From contig NZ_LLYA01000101.1 in the NCBI RefSeq assembly GCF_001440415.1, positions 1 to 64,000 of the forward strand: a stretch of DNA of 64,000 bases, given 5' to 3'. A program made the position numbers and the translations under genes. Of this stretch, positions 17,895-28,086 are shown piece after piece (positions within the stretch are counted from its first letter, which is position 1; every line of letters begins with the position of its first letter). This DNA comes from Bradyrhizobium retamae. Lineage in GTDB: Bacteria > Pseudomonadota > Alphaproteobacteria > Rhizobiales > Xanthobacteraceae. The notes beneath the pieces were generated by a model. That model did not search any database. It was not told the DNA's origin and saw only the letters and a list, made by a program, of their open reading frames with translations.

Positions 17895-19319
17895 TCAGCC
17901 GGCCGCCTGATCAGCTAGCCGACCCAGACATTCCTCCCGCCCCAGGACTGCCAAAACGTCGAAAATGCCGGGCGAAGTCGTCCGCCCGGTCAGCGCCACC
18001 CGGAGCGGCTGGGCGACGGCGCCGAGCTTGAGGTTGTTCTGCTCCGCGAAATTCCGCATGGCGGATTCGGTGGTCTCGGCATGCCAGTCGGTCACGGTTT
18101 CCAGCGCGGTGCGGAGCTGACCGATCAGCGCCCGGGTTTCCGGCGTCAGCAGAGCCAAGGCCTTCGGCTCGATCTGGAGCGGACGGTCGGCAAAGATGAA
18201 GTAGGCGCCCGAGATCAGCTCGATCAGCGTCTTGGCGCGTTCTTTCAAGCTCGGCATCGCCCGCAGCAATTGCGCGCGGGTGGTGTCGTTGAGTTTTGCC
18301 TTCAACTCGGCGCCATCGGGCACATAGTCCAGAACGCTCTCGAACTGGGACACCAGCGCGCCGTCATCGGCGTGGCGGATGTAGTGGCCGTTGAGGTTTT
18401 CCAGCTTGGCGAAATCGAAGCGTGCAGCAGACCGCCCGATCGCGGGCAGGTCGAACGCATCGATCATTTCCTGCGTCGAGAAAATCTCCTGGTCGCCATG
18501 GCTCCAGCCGAGCCGGACTAGGTAATTGCGCAGCGCCGCCGGCAGATATCCCATGGCGCGGTAGGCATCGACACCGAGCGCGCCATGGCGCTTCGACAGT
18601 TTTGAACCATCGGGCCCGTGGATCAGCGGAATATGGGACATGTTCGGGATGTCCCATCCGAGCGCATCATAGATCTGCTTCTGGCGTGCGGCGTTGATCA
18701 GATGGTCGTCGCCGCGGATGACATGGGTCACGCCCATGTCGTGGTCGTCGACCACGACAGCCAGCATGTAGGTCGGATTGCCGTCGCCACGCAGCAGCAC
18801 GAGGTCATCGAGGTTTTCGTTCTGCCAGACCACGCGGCCCTGCACCTGATCCTCGATCACGGTCTCGCCGGTCTGCGGGGCCTTCAGGCGAATGGTCGGC
18901 TTCATGCCGGCGGGCACTTCTCCCGGATCACGATCTCGCCACATCCCGTCATAAAGGCGCGTGCGGCCCTCTGCGCGCGCTTTCTCGCGCATCGCGGTCA
19001 GCTCCTCCGCGGTGGCGTAGCAGCGGTACGCCTGGCCGCTGGCGAGCAGCTGCTCGGCCACTTCGCGATGACGGGCGGCGCGGCTGAACTGATGGATGAC
19101 GTCGCCGTCCCAGTCGAGCTCGAGCCATTTCAGCCCATCCAGGATGGCGGCAATGGCGGCTTCCGTGGAGCGCTCGCGGTCGGTGTCCTCGATCCGCAGC
19201 AGCATCTTGCCGCGGCGCTTCTTGGCATAGAGCCAGTTGAACAGCGCGGTCCGGGCCCCTCCGATATGGAGGAAGCCGGTGGGCGAGGGGGCGAAGCGTG
19301 TGACGACGGGTTCAGTCAT
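17895..19319 (-). CDS. gltX: glutamyl-tRNA synthetase
   Basis: Class I aminoacyl-tRNA synthetase charging tRNA-Glu. The 474-residue protein has the HIGH-type motif [18 protein letters not shown], the WRDRDPG and [20 protein letters not shown] (KMSKS-type) motifs, and the alpha-helical anticodon-binding C-terminus. The ATG at 19319 (MTEPVVTRF) is preferred to an upstream TTG at 19325. It is divergent from glnS. Confidence 0.95.
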   Translation of the reverse strand: MTEPVVTRFAPSPTGFLHIGGARTALFNWLYAKKRRGKMLLRIEDTDRERSTEAAIAAILDGLKWLELDWDGDVIHQFSRAARHREVAEQLLASGQAYRCYATAEELTAMREKARAEGRTRLYDGMWRDRDPGEVPAGMKPTIRLKAPQTGETVIEDQVQGRVVWQNENLDDLVLLRGDGNPTYMLAVVVDDHDMGVTHVIRGDDHLINAARQKQIYDALGWDIPNMSHIPLIHGPDGSKLSKRHGALGVDAYRAMGYLPAALRNYLVRLGWSHGDQEIFSTQEMIDAFDLPAIGRSAARFDFAKLENLNGHYIRHADDGALVSQFESVLDYVPDGAELKAKLNDTTRAQLLRAMPSLKERAKTLIELISGAYFIFADRPLQIEPKALALLTPETRALIGQLRTALETVTDWHAETTESAMRNFAEQNNLKLGAVAQPLRVALTGRTTSPGIFDVLAVLGREECLGRLADQAAG

Positions 19320-19459
19320 TACCAAGCGCGTGAGCGGTGAACGGCGGTGGTGTATAGCAGGAACGATGCATAACTAAAGCCCGGGCCGGTGGCAAAGTGG
19401 GCTTGGCTCACAGGGGCGAATTTGGCAGAAGGTTCGCCAATCCCTAACAGGAACTCAGG

Positions 19460-21142
19460 ATGACCACAGAACCGGTAACGGCAGAGGCGGGGCGCGATTT
19501 CATCCGCGACATCGTCCAGGCCGATCTCTCTTCCGACAAGCACAGCCGGATCGTGACCCGATTTCCGCCGGAGCCGAACGGCTATCTGCATATCGGCCAT
19601 GCCAAGTCGATTGCCCTCAATTTCGGCATCGCGCAGGAGTTCGGAGGCAAGTGTCATCTGCGCTTCGACGACACCAACCCGACCAAGGAAGAGCAGGAAT
19701 ATATCGATTCCATCCAGGCCGACGTGCACTGGCTCGGCTACGACTGGGGAACAGATCTCTATTACGCCTCCGACTATTTCGATCGTCTGTATGACTGGGC
19801 GGAGGGCCTGATCAAGGCGGGCTATGCTTATGTCGACGACCAGTCGCAGGAGGAAATCCGTATCAACCGCGGCACGCTGACGGAACCCGGCAAGAACTCG
19901 CCGTTTCGTGACCGCACGGTGGAGGAAAACCTCGACCTCTTCCGACGCATGAAGGCCGGCGAGTTTCCGAACGGCAGCCGCGTGCTGCGCGCCAAGATTG
20001 ACATGGCGGCCGGCAACATCAACCTGCGCGACCCCGTGCTCTACCGCATCCTCCATGCCGAGCATCCGCGCACCGGCACCAAATGGTCGATCTATCCGAG
20101 CTACGATTATGCCCACGGCCAGTCGGACGCCATCGAAGGCATCACGCATTCGATCTGCACGCTGGAATTCGAGGACCACCGCCCGCTCTATGAGTGGCTG
20201 CTGGACAAGCTGCCGGTGCCGTCAAAGCCGCGCCAGTACGAATTCGCCCGCCTCAATCTGACTTACACGCTCTTGTCGAAGCGCGTGCTGACACAGCTCG
20301 TCCGCGATGGTCACGTCTCCGGCTGGGACGATCCGCGCATGCCGACGATTGCCGGGTTGAAGCGCCGCGGCGTGCCGCCGGCGGCGGTGCGCGAATTCGT
20401 CAAGCGTATCGGCGTAGCGAAAGCCAACAGCGTGGTCGATGTCGGCATGCTGGAATTTTGCATTCGCGAGCACCTCAACAAGACGGCGCAGCGGCGGATG
20501 GCGGTGCTGCGGCCGCTGAAAGTCGTGATCGAGAATTATCCGGAAGGGCAGACGGAGGAGCTCGAGGCCGTCAACCATCCTGACGATCCGGCCGCGGGCA
20601 CGCGCAAAATCTCGTTCGGCCGCGAGCTCTATATCGAGCGCGACGATTTCATGGAGAACCCGCCCAAAAAATTCTTCCGCCTGTCGCCGGGCAACGAGGT
20701 GCGGCTGCGCTACGCCTATTTCGTGAAATGCACCGGCGTCATCAAGAACGACGCCGGCGAAGTGGTCGAACTGCGCTGCACCTACGATCCCGCGACCAAG
20801 GGCGGCAACGCCCCTGACGGCCGCAAGGTCAAGGCCACCATGCACTGGCTGTCGGCCAAGGATTCGGTACCGGCGGAAATCCGCGTCTACAATCAGCTCT
20901 TCTCGAATCCGAGCCCGAGTGCGGCGAATTTTGCCGCCGATCTCAACCCGGAATCGCTGGAGGTGCTGCCCGAGGCGCGGGTCGAGCCGTCGGTCGCATC
21001 AGACAATTCGGGCGAGGTGATGCAGTTCGAGCGGCAGGGCTATTTCGTCCGCGACAAGGATTCCGCGCCGGGCAAGCCGGTGTTCAACCGCACGATTGGG
21101 CTGCGCGACACGTTTGCCAAGGAAGTCGGCGGGAAGGGGTGA
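19460..21142 (+). CDS. glnS: glutaminyl-tRNA synthetase
   Basis: Class I synthetase charging tRNA-Gln directly with glutamine. The 560-residue length fits bacterial GlnRS. Motifs include [16 protein letters not shown], the GlnRS-specific [18 protein letters not shown], the KMSKS equivalent LLSKRVL, and a two-barrel C-terminal anticodon domain (residues ~340-550). An AGGAACTCAGG tract precedes the ATG. The next gene starts 9 nt after the stop, so they are likely cotranscribed. GlnRS is patchy in alphaproteobacteria and is thought to have been acquired. Confidence 0.96.
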   Translation: MTTEPVTAEAGRDFIRDIVQADLSSDKHSRIVTRFPPEPNGYLHIGHAKSIALNFGIAQEFGGKCHLRFDDTNPTKEEQEYIDSIQADVHWLGYDWGTDLYYASDYFDRLYDWAEGLIKAGYAYVDDQSQEEIRINRGTLTEPGKNSPFRDRTVEENLDLFRRMKAGEFPNGSRVLRAKIDMAAGNINLRDPVLYRILHAEHPRTGTKWSIYPSYDYAHGQSDAIEGITHSICTLEFEDHRPLYEWLLDKLPVPSKPRQYEFARLNLTYTLLSKRVLTQLVRDGHVSGWDDPRMPTIAGLKRRGVPPAAVREFVKRIGVAKANSVVDVGMLEFCIREHLNKTAQRRMAVLRPLKVVIENYPEGQTEELEAVNHPDDPAAGTRKISFGRELYIERDDFMENPPKKFFRLSPGNEVRLRYAYFVKCTGVIKNDAGEVVELRCTYDPATKGGNAPDGRKVKATMHWLSAKDSVPAEIRVYNQLFSNPSPSAANFAADLNPESLEVLPEARVEPSVASDNSGEVMQFERQGYFVRDKDSAPGKPVFNRTIGLRDTFAKEVGGKG

Positions 21143-21151
21143 GGTCAATCG

Positions 21152-21556
21152 ATGGCGTCATCCGAACGGATTGCGACCGAAGATATCGTCGCCGGCATCA
21201 TGGGAAAATGGACGAAGGCTTTCAGCGGGCTGGATGCCAAGGCTCTCGCCTCGCTTTATTCGAAAAACGCGTTCTTCTTCGGCTCGAAGCCGAACTTCTA
21301 TTGCGGCAATGACGGCGTTAAGGCCTATTTCGAAGGGCTGCCGCGATGGCAGTCGCCATCGGTCCAATTCACCGATGTCAAAACCGCGCAGGCGGCTCCC
21401 GACCTGATCAACGTCGCGGGCACAGCGTCCTTCGCTATCGAGAAAGATGCCGAGCCGCTGGTGGTGAAAATTACCTGGGTGATCGTTCGCGAAGACGGCG
21501 AATGGAAGATAGTCAGCCATCATGTCTCGTCGAAGACACCGCTGATTGAGCCGTAG
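21152..21556 (+). CDS. SnoaL-like/NTF2-fold protein
   Basis: The 134-residue protein is cytoplasmic, with no signal peptide. The pattern IVAGIMGKWTKAFSGLDAK, ASLYSKNAFFFGS, GVKAYFEGLP and a C-terminal VREDGEWKIVSHHVS is characteristic of the SnoaL-like/CaMKII-association NTF2 superfamily of small cone-shaped ligand-binding or oligomerisation domains. No catalytic residues can be assigned. The GGTGAGG ribosome-binding site overlaps the glnS stop, so the gene is probably the second of a glnS operon. The link to glnS function is unknown. Confidence 0.75.
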   Translation: MASSERIATEDIVAGIMGKWTKAFSGLDAKALASLYSKNAFFFGSKPNFYCGNDGVKAYFEGLPRWQSPSVQFTDVKTAQAAPDLINVAGTASFAIEKDAEPLVVKITWVIVREDGEWKIVSHHVSSKTPLIEP

Positions 21557-21597
21557 GCTGGTTGCGCGTCAGGACGCGGTCCCTGCGTCATCCCGTT

Positions 21598-23028
21598 CTA
21601 AATATCGTAATACAAATGGAACTCGTATGGATGAGGGCGCAGCCGGATCGGATCGACCTCTTTCTTCCGCTTGTAGTCGAGCCAGGTCTCGACCACGTCG
21701 GCCGTGAACACATCGCCGCGGAGCAGGAAGGCGTGATCGCGCTCGAGCGCGTCAAGCGCCTGATCCAGCGATCCCGGTGTCGACCTCACGTCCTTTGCCT
21801 CGGCAGGCGGCAGGTCATACAGGTTCTTGTCGATCGGGCTGCCCGGATCGATCCGGCTGGTGATGCCGTCAAGACCGGCCATCAGCATCGCGGCAAAGGC
21901 CAGATAGGGATTGCAGGAGGGATCCGGCGAGCGAAACTCGACCCGCTTTGACCGCGGGTTCGGCGAATACATCGGAATCCGGCAGCAGGCTGACCGGTTG
22001 CGCTGGGAATAGACCAGATTGATCGGAGCCTCATAGCCGGGCACCAGGCGCCGATAGGAGTTCGTGGTGGGGGCGCAAAGCGCGCACAGTGCCCAGGCGT
22101 GGGTCAACAGACCGCCGATGTAGTAGCGGCCGAGCTGGCTCAACTCGGCATAGTCGCCCTTGTCGTAGAACAGATTGGTCTCGCCCTTCCACAGGGACTG
22201 GTGAACGTGCATCCCCGAGGCGTTGTCCTCGAACAGCGGCTTCGGCATGAACGTTGCGGTCATGCCGTGCTCGCGGGCGGTGTTCTTCACCACGTATTTA
22301 TACATCATCAGATTGTCGGCCATGCGGGTGAGTGTAGTGAAGCGCATGTCGATCTCGTTCTGGCCGCCGGTCGCGACTTCATGGTGATGGGCTTCGATCT
22401 GGATGCCAAGCTGTTCCATCGTCAGCACCATGTCGGTGCGGAGAGCCTGCATGCTGTCGGTCGGGGGAACGGGAAAATATCCCTCCTTGGGGCGCGGCTT
22501 GTGGCCCAGATTTGGCGCTTCCTCCTTGCCCGTATTCCAACTGCCTTCGCTGGAATCGATTTCGTGGAAGGCGTAGTTGATCCCCTGTCCGTAGCGCACG
22601 TCGTCGAACACGAAGAACTCCGCCTCTGGGCCGAAGTAACTCGTATCGGCGTGGCCGGTGCCCTTCAGGTTGATTTCGGCTTTCTGGGAGATGTAACGGG
22701 CGTCACGGCTATAGGGTTGACCGGTCACGGGGTCGCGGATGTTGCAGATCAGGACCAGGGTCGATGAAGGGGAATACGGGTCGAGGAAGGCCGTGGTCGG
22801 GTCCGGCACGACCAGCATGTCGCTTTCCTGGATTTCCTGGAAGCCGCGGATGGATGAGCCATCGAATCCAATGCCTTCGCTGAGAGCGTCGATACTCGCC
22901 GCACCCGGCGGGATGGAAAAATGCTGCCATACCCCAGGCAAGTCGGTGAAGCGCAGATCGATCATCTGCACCTTCTCGTCGCTGATCGCTTTCACGAGGT
23001 CTTCGGCTGTCGCACACTTCGGAAACAT
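21598..23028 (-). CDS. glutamine synthetase type I (atypical paralogue)
   Basis: ATP-dependent ligation of ammonia to glutamate. The 476-residue product has the beta-grasp N-terminus ([19 protein letters not shown]), [11 protein letters not shown], the [10 protein letters not shown] metal site, NGE-equivalent [23 protein letters not shown], and the adenylylation-loop [10 protein letters not shown]. It differs from the usual rhizobial GlnA: the C-terminal part reads [20 protein letters not shown] and ends in YYDI, more like deltaproteobacterial or other non-alpha GlnA in my recollection. No glnB lies beside it. It is probably a second copy, not the housekeeping one, possibly acquired. Confidence 0.88.
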   Translation of the reverse strand: MFPKCATAEDLVKAISDEKVQMIDLRFTDLPGVWQHFSIPPGAASIDALSEGIGFDGSSIRGFQEIQESDMLVVPDPTTAFLDPYSPSSTLVLICNIRDPVTGQPYSRDARYISQKAEINLKGTGHADTSYFGPEAEFFVFDDVRYGQGINYAFHEIDSSEGSWNTGKEEAPNLGHKPRPKEGYFPVPPTDSMQALRTDMVLTMEQLGIQIEAHHHEVATGGQNEIDMRFTTLTRMADNLMMYKYVVKNTAREHGMTATFMPKPLFEDNASGMHVHQSLWKGETNLFYDKGDYAELSQLGRYYIGGLLTHAWALCALCAPTTNSYRRLVPGYEAPINLVYSQRNRSACCRIPMYSPNPRSKRVEFRSPDPSCNPYLAFAAMLMAGLDGITSRIDPGSPIDKNLYDLPPAEAKDVRSTPGSLDQALDALERDHAFLLRGDVFTADVVETWLDYKRKKEVDPIRLRPHPYEFHLYYDI

Positions 23029-23142
23029 GGCTTCACTCCTGTCATGGAGAGGCGCATCGTGGAGGTCGTGCCGCCATTCAGCCGTGGCGAAGCGGCTTGC
23101 GACGGGTCTTGGACCACGTTCTGCGTTGCCGCGCCGGCAGCC

Positions 23143-23325
23143 TCAGCTTTGGTGCGGCCCGCGCATGAGCTTCATCGCGTCTTCGATATGCCGCCAGGTT
23201 CTGGCCAGTTCGGCCTAGCCTTTTGCCTCGAGTTCGATGGCGTTCTGGGCCGCTTCCGCAATGGCCTTGGGGCCATGCGCTTCCAGCAACTGCCGTGCAT
23301 AGTCGTGGATTTCGGTTTCTCGCAT
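23143..23325 (-). pseudogene. small conserved protein gene interrupted by an amber codon
   Basis: An ATG at 23325 with an AGAGGAG ribosome-binding site starts a 36-codon ORF (MRETEIHDYARQLLEAHGPK ...) that ends in TAG at 23215-23217. The same frame then continues without a break for 23 codons (AELARTWRHIEDAMKLMRGP...) to TGA at 23143-23145. The two halves together look like the ~60-residue protein I remember from Bradyrhizobium (start MRE-EIHDYARQLLEAHG, end MRGP). A single nonsense change, or readthrough, is implied. A functional 36-residue peptide is the alternative. Confidence 0.6.
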
Positions 23326-23493
23326 GGGGTCATGCTCCTCTCGTTCTGAGCGCAACCGTAAATTCCAGTCGAGCTGAGAGCCGTAGACGTTGACACCTGG
23401 TCATGCGCGCACAGTGTGCATCCTGCTGCGGCGCACTTGCAAGAGCGGTTTCCGGGTGGTGGGCTGGCGGGATTGGAACGTGACGCCGGCCGC

Positions 23494-23751
23494 CTAGCAC
23501 CCCCGGCAAATGCTGCGCAGGGACTTTGCGAGCTGGGCGTCGTCCGCCGTCATGGGCTCGTAGGGCTTTTGCTGCTCGGCCTGCCGGGCTTCGTTCGCCT
23601 TTTGCCGGGCAGCACGTGCGATCTCCTGGCGCTGATAGCACGCCTCGCGCTCGGCCCGCGCTTCGATGAAGCGGCATTGCTCTGGAGTGGCGGCATTGGC
23701 GTGAGAGGTGATCAAGATCACCGTAAATAAAAGGCTGGCCGCAAGCTTCAT
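23494..23751 (-). CDS. small secreted hypothetical protein
   Basis: The 85-residue precursor has a clear signal peptide (MKLAASLLFTVILITSHANA, cleavage after the ANA). The mature part is rich in Ala, Arg, Glu and Gln, probably helical, with four Cys (EQCRF, EACYQ, SICRGC) that could form disulphides. The start at 23751 is fixed by the signal peptide. It is divergent from comEC. No family is recognised. Confidence 0.65.
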   Translation of the reverse strand: MKLAASLLFTVILITSHANAATPEQCRFIEARAEREACYQRQEIARAARQKANEARQAEQQKPYEPMTADDAQLAKSLRSICRGC

Positions 23752-23909
23752 GTCGCTTCTTTGTCCCGATTCCGGTTCAATCCATAGCGTTCGACTGTAA
23801 CCCCAGCCGGCGTGCATTTCTTCAGGTTTCTGCTTCCGTTCCGCTAGCGGGCTGAATACAGCGTCCGGTAGTCTTGCGGTCTCCACGAGATCGTAAGGTG
23901 TAGGGCTCG

Positions 23910-26204
23910 GTGGCGGAGCAGGGCGACACGTCGGGCCGAAAACGGGGCTATGCCGGCACTTGGCCGCCGCGCGTTGCGGCGCCGGTCGGCGGCATTTTGC
24001 CGTCGCGTCGCGCGTTCTGGCCGCCGCTGATCGAGACCTTGCGTACATGGGCACGCGCCGAAGCGGGTGCCGGCCGCTTGCTGCCGTGGGTACCTGTCGC
24101 ATTCGGTACCGGCATTGCGTTTTACTTCGCCGCCGATCATGAGCCGGTGCTGTCGGTGGCTGCCATTGTGGCGATCGCGCTGTGCGCGGTGGCGGTTCTG
24201 TTGCGGCGGCAGAAATTCTTTCCCGCTGCGGTGATGATCGCGGCCGTCGCCGCGGGCTTTGCGATAGTGACCTGGAAGACCGCGCGGATCGCGCACGGCG
24301 TGCTGGCGCGACCGATGTTTTCGGTGTCGCTGACGGGTTTTGTCGAGACGCGCGACATTCGCGAGCGCACCGACCGTTTTGTCCTGCGCGTCGTTACCAT
24401 GGAAAGCGCGCGCGGAACGACGAAGCTGGAGCGCGTACGGCTCTCGGTAAGGAAGGGCACCGCCCCGCCGGTCGGCAGCTTCGTTGAATTGAAGGCGCGG
24501 CTATTGCCGCCGCTCGCGCCGGTGCGGCCGGGGAGCTACGATTTCAGCCGCGACATGTTTTTCGCCGGCATCGGCGCCTCCGGCTTCGTGATGGGCGCGA
24601 TCAAGACCACCGAGCCGCCAGCGACGGGCGGGCTCCGTCTGCGCTATTCGGCATTCATGCAGGGACTGCGCGATACGATCGACGCGCGGATCAGGACCAC
24701 GCTGGAGGGCGACAAGCGCGCGATTGCGACCGCTCTGTTGACCGGGCGGCGCGATGCGATCTCGCCGCCGGTGAACGATGCGATGTTTATCTCCGGTCTC
24801 GGTCATGTGCTGTCGATCTCCGGCTACCACATGGCCGTTGTTGCCGGCGTCGTGTTTTTCGCGGTCCGGGCGCTGTTGGCGCTGTATCCTGTGCTCACGG
24901 TCGGCCAGCCCATCAAGAAGTGGTCGGCGGCGGCGGCCCTCGTTGCCGCCGCGTTTTATTTGCTGCTGTCGGGCGCCGAGGTCGCGACGCAAAGATCGTT
25001 TTTCATGACGGCCGTGGTGCTGATCGCCGTCATGGTCGATCGCCGCGCGATTACGTTTCGCACGCTCGCGGTCGCGGCCCTGATCGTGCTCACGGTCGCG
25101 CCGGAAGCGCTGGTACATCCGAGTTTCCAGATGTCGTTTGCGGCGACGTTGGGGCTCGTTGCACTGGTGCAGATCGGCATGCCGCGCCTGTTGGCGACGG
25201 CGGATCATACCGCAACAGCGCGCGTAGCGCTGTGGGGCGGCCGCGAAGTCACTATGCTGTTGCTGGCCTCGTTGGTAGCGGGGCTTGCGACCATGCCTTA
25301 CGCCGCCTTTCACTTTCACCGGGTCACGCCTTACGGCGTGCTGGCCAACCTCGCGGCGATGCCGGTGGTCTCCGCGCTGGTGATGCCGGCGGGCTTGCTC
25401 GGCCTCGTCGCGATGCCGTTCGGCTTCGATCGGCTGTTCTGGACGATCATGGGGCTCGGCATCGACTGGATGATTGCGGTGACGCAATGGGTCGCGGCGT
25501 TACCCGGCGCGGTCGGCCGGGTGCCGGCGTTCGGCATCGGCCCGCTGCTTGCGGCGAGCCTCGGCATCATCCTGCTCGGCCTGTTGCGCACGCCGCTGCG
25601 GTGGTCGGGTGCGGCGCTGGTACTGTCAGCGGCGCTGTGGGCGGCGAGGGTGCCGCAGCCCGATATCCTGATTTCCGCCGACGGACGCAATGTCGGGGTG
25701 CGCGGCCAGGACGGCCGGCTGCATTTGATGCACGCGGCCAAGGGGTCTCGGGACGTCTTCCTCCTGAAGGAGTGGCTGGCGGCGGACGCGGACGCGCGAA
25801 CCGCGGCTGACGCCTCACTCACGTCAGGCGTCTCATGCGACGATCTTGGCTGCGTGGTGCAATCCGCCGGCGGCGGCCTGGTCGCGCAGGCGCTCAGGTC
25901 CGAGGCATTTTCGGACGATTGCGAGCGCGCGGCAATCATTGTGACGCTGCGGCAGGCGCCCGCATCATGCGCGGCTTCGATTATCGATGCCGAACGGCTG
26001 CGGCGCCAGGGTGCCATGGCGTTGCGGCGTAGCCGCGAGGGATTTGTCGTCGAGGCGGTCAAGCCGAGGGGGATCGATCGCCCATGGTCGCCGGCTACGG
26101 CTGACGAGAGCGCGGCCGACACCACCGTGCTTGCGCCGCGCGTCGTGCCACCGCGCAGCGTCGATGCCACGCCGGCCGAGGCAGACCTTCAGGCGGAGGA
26201 GTAG
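23910..26204 (+). CDS. comEC: ComEC/Rec2-family competence protein
   Basis: Polytopic inner-membrane protein of the DNA-uptake channel family. The 764-residue product has an N-terminal membrane segment with a DUF4131-like soluble insert (about residues 70-230), then the competence domain (about 250-540) with SGLGHVLSISGYHMAVVAG, TQRSFFM and HPSFQMSFAATLG. The region after about 570 is not a recognisable metallo-beta-lactamase domain: I see no HxHxDH motif, only a short sandwich-like tail. This short form is common in alphaproteobacteria. The start is a GTG at 23910. Actual competence is unproven. Confidence 0.88.
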   Translation: MAEQGDTSGRKRGYAGTWPPRVAAPVGGILPSRRAFWPPLIETLRTWARAEAGAGRLLPWVPVAFGTGIAFYFAADHEPVLSVAAIVAIALCAVAVLLRRQKFFPAAVMIAAVAAGFAIVTWKTARIAHGVLARPMFSVSLTGFVETRDIRERTDRFVLRVVTMESARGTTKLERVRLSVRKGTAPPVGSFVELKARLLPPLAPVRPGSYDFSRDMFFAGIGASGFVMGAIKTTEPPATGGLRLRYSAFMQGLRDTIDARIRTTLEGDKRAIATALLTGRRDAISPPVNDAMFISGLGHVLSISGYHMAVVAGVVFFAVRALLALYPVLTVGQPIKKWSAAAALVAAAFYLLLSGAEVATQRSFFMTAVVLIAVMVDRRAITFRTLAVAALIVLTVAPEALVHPSFQMSFAATLGLVALVQIGMPRLLATADHTATARVALWGGREVTMLLLASLVAGLATMPYAAFHFHRVTPYGVLANLAAMPVVSALVMPAGLLGLVAMPFGFDRLFWTIMGLGIDWMIAVTQWVAALPGAVGRVPAFGIGPLLAASLGIILLGLLRTPLRWSGAALVLSAALWAARVPQPDILISADGRNVGVRGQDGRLHLMHAAKGSRDVFLLKEWLAADADARTAADASLTSGVSCDDLGCVVQSAGGGLVAQALRSEAFSDDCERAAIIVTLRQAPASCAASIIDAERLRRQGAMALRRSREGFVVEAVKPRGIDRPWSPATADESAADTTVLAPRVVPPRSVDATPAEADLQAEE

Positions 26205-26211
26205 ACGGGCG

Positions 26212-26439
26212 TCAGTGCTCGTCGACCGTGGGCTTGGCTGGTATTTCGAACGCGCCGAGATGGAATTCCTCGGGCGCGTCGGGCGCCGACGGCAGAGCGA
26301 CCAGCGTGAACGATGCGTCGGGGAATTGCTGCCAGATTGCGAGATCTTCCGCCGTGATGGTGAGCCAGCCGTACCTGAACATGTACCGCCCGGGCTCAGT
26401 GACGCGCCCGGCTTTTTGCCACGTAACCTTGTTGACCAC
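26212..26439 (-). CDS. small conserved hypothetical protein
   Basis: The GTG at 26439 (preceded by AGGGGG) opens a 75-residue acidic cytoplasmic protein: VNKVTWQKAGRVTEPGRYMF, then YGWLTITAEDLAIWQQFPDA and an acidic tail. The longer open frame upstream lacks protein-like sequence, so the GTG is chosen. I recall homologues in Bradyrhizobium, without known function. It is convergent with comEC (7 nt apart) and is preceded by another conserved hypothetical on the same strand. Confidence 0.6.
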   Translation of the reverse strand: MVNKVTWQKAGRVTEPGRYMFRYGWLTITAEDLAIWQQFPDASFTLVALPSAPDAPEEFHLGAFEIPAKPTVDEH

Positions 26440-26525
26440 CGACTGCCCCCTGCGGTGCCGAGTTCTGAAAAATGTACCACCACGATCCGCCGGGCTGGGC
26501 CGGCGGATCGTATGCGCGTGGGCGT

Positions 26526-26948
26526 TTATCCGGTTACGATCGATTCGGCCGGAGGCGCTTCCGTCACCTTCGGCGCGCGTTCGCCACCGGTCTGGACCAC
26601 CGGCAATTGCAGCACGGTCGCGCGCTGGCCTTCGCAAAGCTGCGTCACCAGCACATGGCTTCCGTCGGGAAATTCGATCGCGTCGTGGTGACGGTCGGAG
26701 ATATGGGGGTCGATTTGATTGAACTTGCCGACCCGCCAGTCGGTGGTTCGAGTCCAGATCCACCGGTTGTCGTATCTGACGTCCTCAGCGAACGCCAATT
26801 CGGTGCCGGGAAGCATGCAGACCGCCACTGCAGGCTCGCGTTCCGACGCAAAGCCGCGGGTCGATGTACCGCGGAATGTCGTGGTGATCAGCGTCTCGCC
26901 GACCTCGGCAGGCCGCGTAGCCACAGCATGCAGGCTATAGTCACACAT
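26526..26948 (-). CDS. conserved hypothetical protein
   Basis: The 140-residue soluble protein begins MCDYSLHAVATRPAEVGETL and contains FRGTSTRGFASEREPAVAVC, LPGTELAFAEDVRY and FPDGSHVLVTQLCEGQRATV. This is a pattern I remember from a Rhizobiales-wide hypothetical family. There is no signal peptide or membrane helix. It probably forms a two-gene unit with 26212-26439. No function can be given. Confidence 0.7.
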   Translation of the reverse strand: MCDYSLHAVATRPAEVGETLITTTFRGTSTRGFASEREPAVAVCMLPGTELAFAEDVRYDNRWIWTRTTDWRVGKFNQIDPHISDRHHDAIEFPDGSHVLVTQLCEGQRATVLQLPVVQTGGERAPKVTEAPPAESIVTG

Positions 26949-27117
26949 CGGATGGCTCCCTCGTTTGAGATAGCTGACCCGTGTCTAGAAGGAGGCACAG
27001 GCCTCTATCAGAGTGGACATGGCGCAGAGCCTTTTCTCGTTTCTTGGCAATTCTGCGACTGGCGCGCTGCGCCACATTCACAAACGCGCTAACGGGCGTT
27101 GGTTCCAAACGCGCAAC

Positions 27118-27142
27118 AAAAAACCCCGGCCGCGGGCCGGGG
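27118..27142 (-). terminator. rho-independent terminator of lexA
   Basis: A perfect 8-bp all-GC stem (27124-27131 with 27135-27142, 3-nt loop) is followed on the minus strand by TTTTTT. It lies 35 nt past the lexA stop. The + strand side also has CTCTTTT, so it may be bidirectional. Confidence 0.85.
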
Positions 27143-27176
27143 CTCTTTTCCGTCACGGCCCGGACGGCATAACGGG

Positions 27177-27887
27177 TCAGTATTTGCGGTAGAGCCCGAT
27201 CAGCTTGCCCTGAATCCGGACCCGGTTCGGCGGCAGGATGCGGACTTCATAGGCGGTGTTGGCGGGCTCGAGCGCGATCGAGGCGCCGCGGCGGCGGAAG
27301 CGCTTCAGCGTGGCTTCCTCCTCGTCGATCAGCGCCACGACGATGTCGCCGGTGTCGGCGGTCTCGTTGCGTTGGATCAGCGCCATGTCACCGTCGAGAA
27401 TGCCGGCGTCCACCATGGAATCGCCGCGCACTTCGAGCGCGTAATGTTCGCCGGAGCCGAGCATGTCCGGCGGTACGCTGATGGTGTGGCTGCGGGTCTG
27501 CAGCGCCTCGATCGGCGTACCGGCGGCAATCCGGCCCATGACAGGCACGGCGACCGGGCGATTGCCGTCGTCCTCGGCGGCCGGCGCGCTCACCGTGCGT
27601 TTGCCGAGTGTACCCTCGATGACGCTCGGCGTGAAGCCGCGGCGGCTGTTGGCGGCGGCTGCGAGCTCGGGCAGCTTGATGACTTCGATGGCGCGGGCGC
27701 GGTTGGGCAGGCGGCGGATGAAGCCCCGCTCCTCCAGCGCCGTGATGAGGCGGTGGATTCCGGATTTCGAGCGCAGATCGAGCGCGTCCTTCATCTCGTC
27801 GAAGGAGGGCGGCACGCCGGCCTCTTTCAGCCGTTCATTGATGAAACGCAGAAGTTCATACTGTTTGCGCGTAAGCATCGCGAGCAA
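27177..27887 (-). CDS. lexA: SOS repressor LexA
   Basis: Represses DNA-damage genes and is inactivated by RecA-stimulated self-cleavage. The 236-residue product has an N-terminal winged helix (residues 1-70), a cleavage site at Ala122-Gly123 (MGRIAAGTP), catalytic Ser157 (GDSMVD) and Lys195 (EATLKRF). The linker is longer than in E. coli LexA (202 residues), as usual in alphaproteobacteria. Its own operator is at 28000-28014 and a strong terminator at 27118-27142. It lies downstream of moeA on the same strand, but the 199-nt gap with an operator indicates an independent promoter. Confidence 0.96.
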   Translation of the reverse strand: MLAMLTRKQYELLRFINERLKEAGVPPSFDEMKDALDLRSKSGIHRLITALEERGFIRRLPNRARAIEVIKLPELAAAANSRRGFTPSVIEGTLGKRTVSAPAAEDDGNRPVAVPVMGRIAAGTPIEALQTRSHTISVPPDMLGSGEHYALEVRGDSMVDAGILDGDMALIQRNETADTGDIVVALIDEEEATLKRFRRRGASIALEPANTAYEVRILPPNRVRIQGKLIGLYRKY

Positions 27888-27999
27888 TCCCCCGGTTGGC
27901 GTCGTCTCGTTCCGAATCTTCAGAGCCCAGATCGTGGAGTCCCCAAACTCTCAATCAAGGACACTAGCCGTCGAAACAAATCATGAACGGACACTATAT

Positions 28000-28014
28000 G
28001 TTCGATATGTGTTC
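28000..28014. promoter_or_regulatory. LexA box (GTTC-N7-GTTC)
   Basis: GTTC at 28000-28003 and GTTC at 28011-28014 are separated by exactly 7 bp, the established alphaproteobacterial SOS operator. It is 112 bp upstream of the lexA ATG and after the moeA stop, as expected for autoregulation. Confidence 0.85.
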
Positions 28015-28086
28015 CGCAACCACTTAATTTCAGGTGAACGCATTGCGGTTCCGGCACCAAGGTGCTGTTAGAGCGCCGTTCCGGCG

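Noticed and set aside
26735..26775. GGTTCGAGTCC-like stretch resembling a tRNA T-arm
   Set aside because: It lies inside a conserved protein gene on the minus strand, and no acceptor stem or other cloverleaf arms pair around it.
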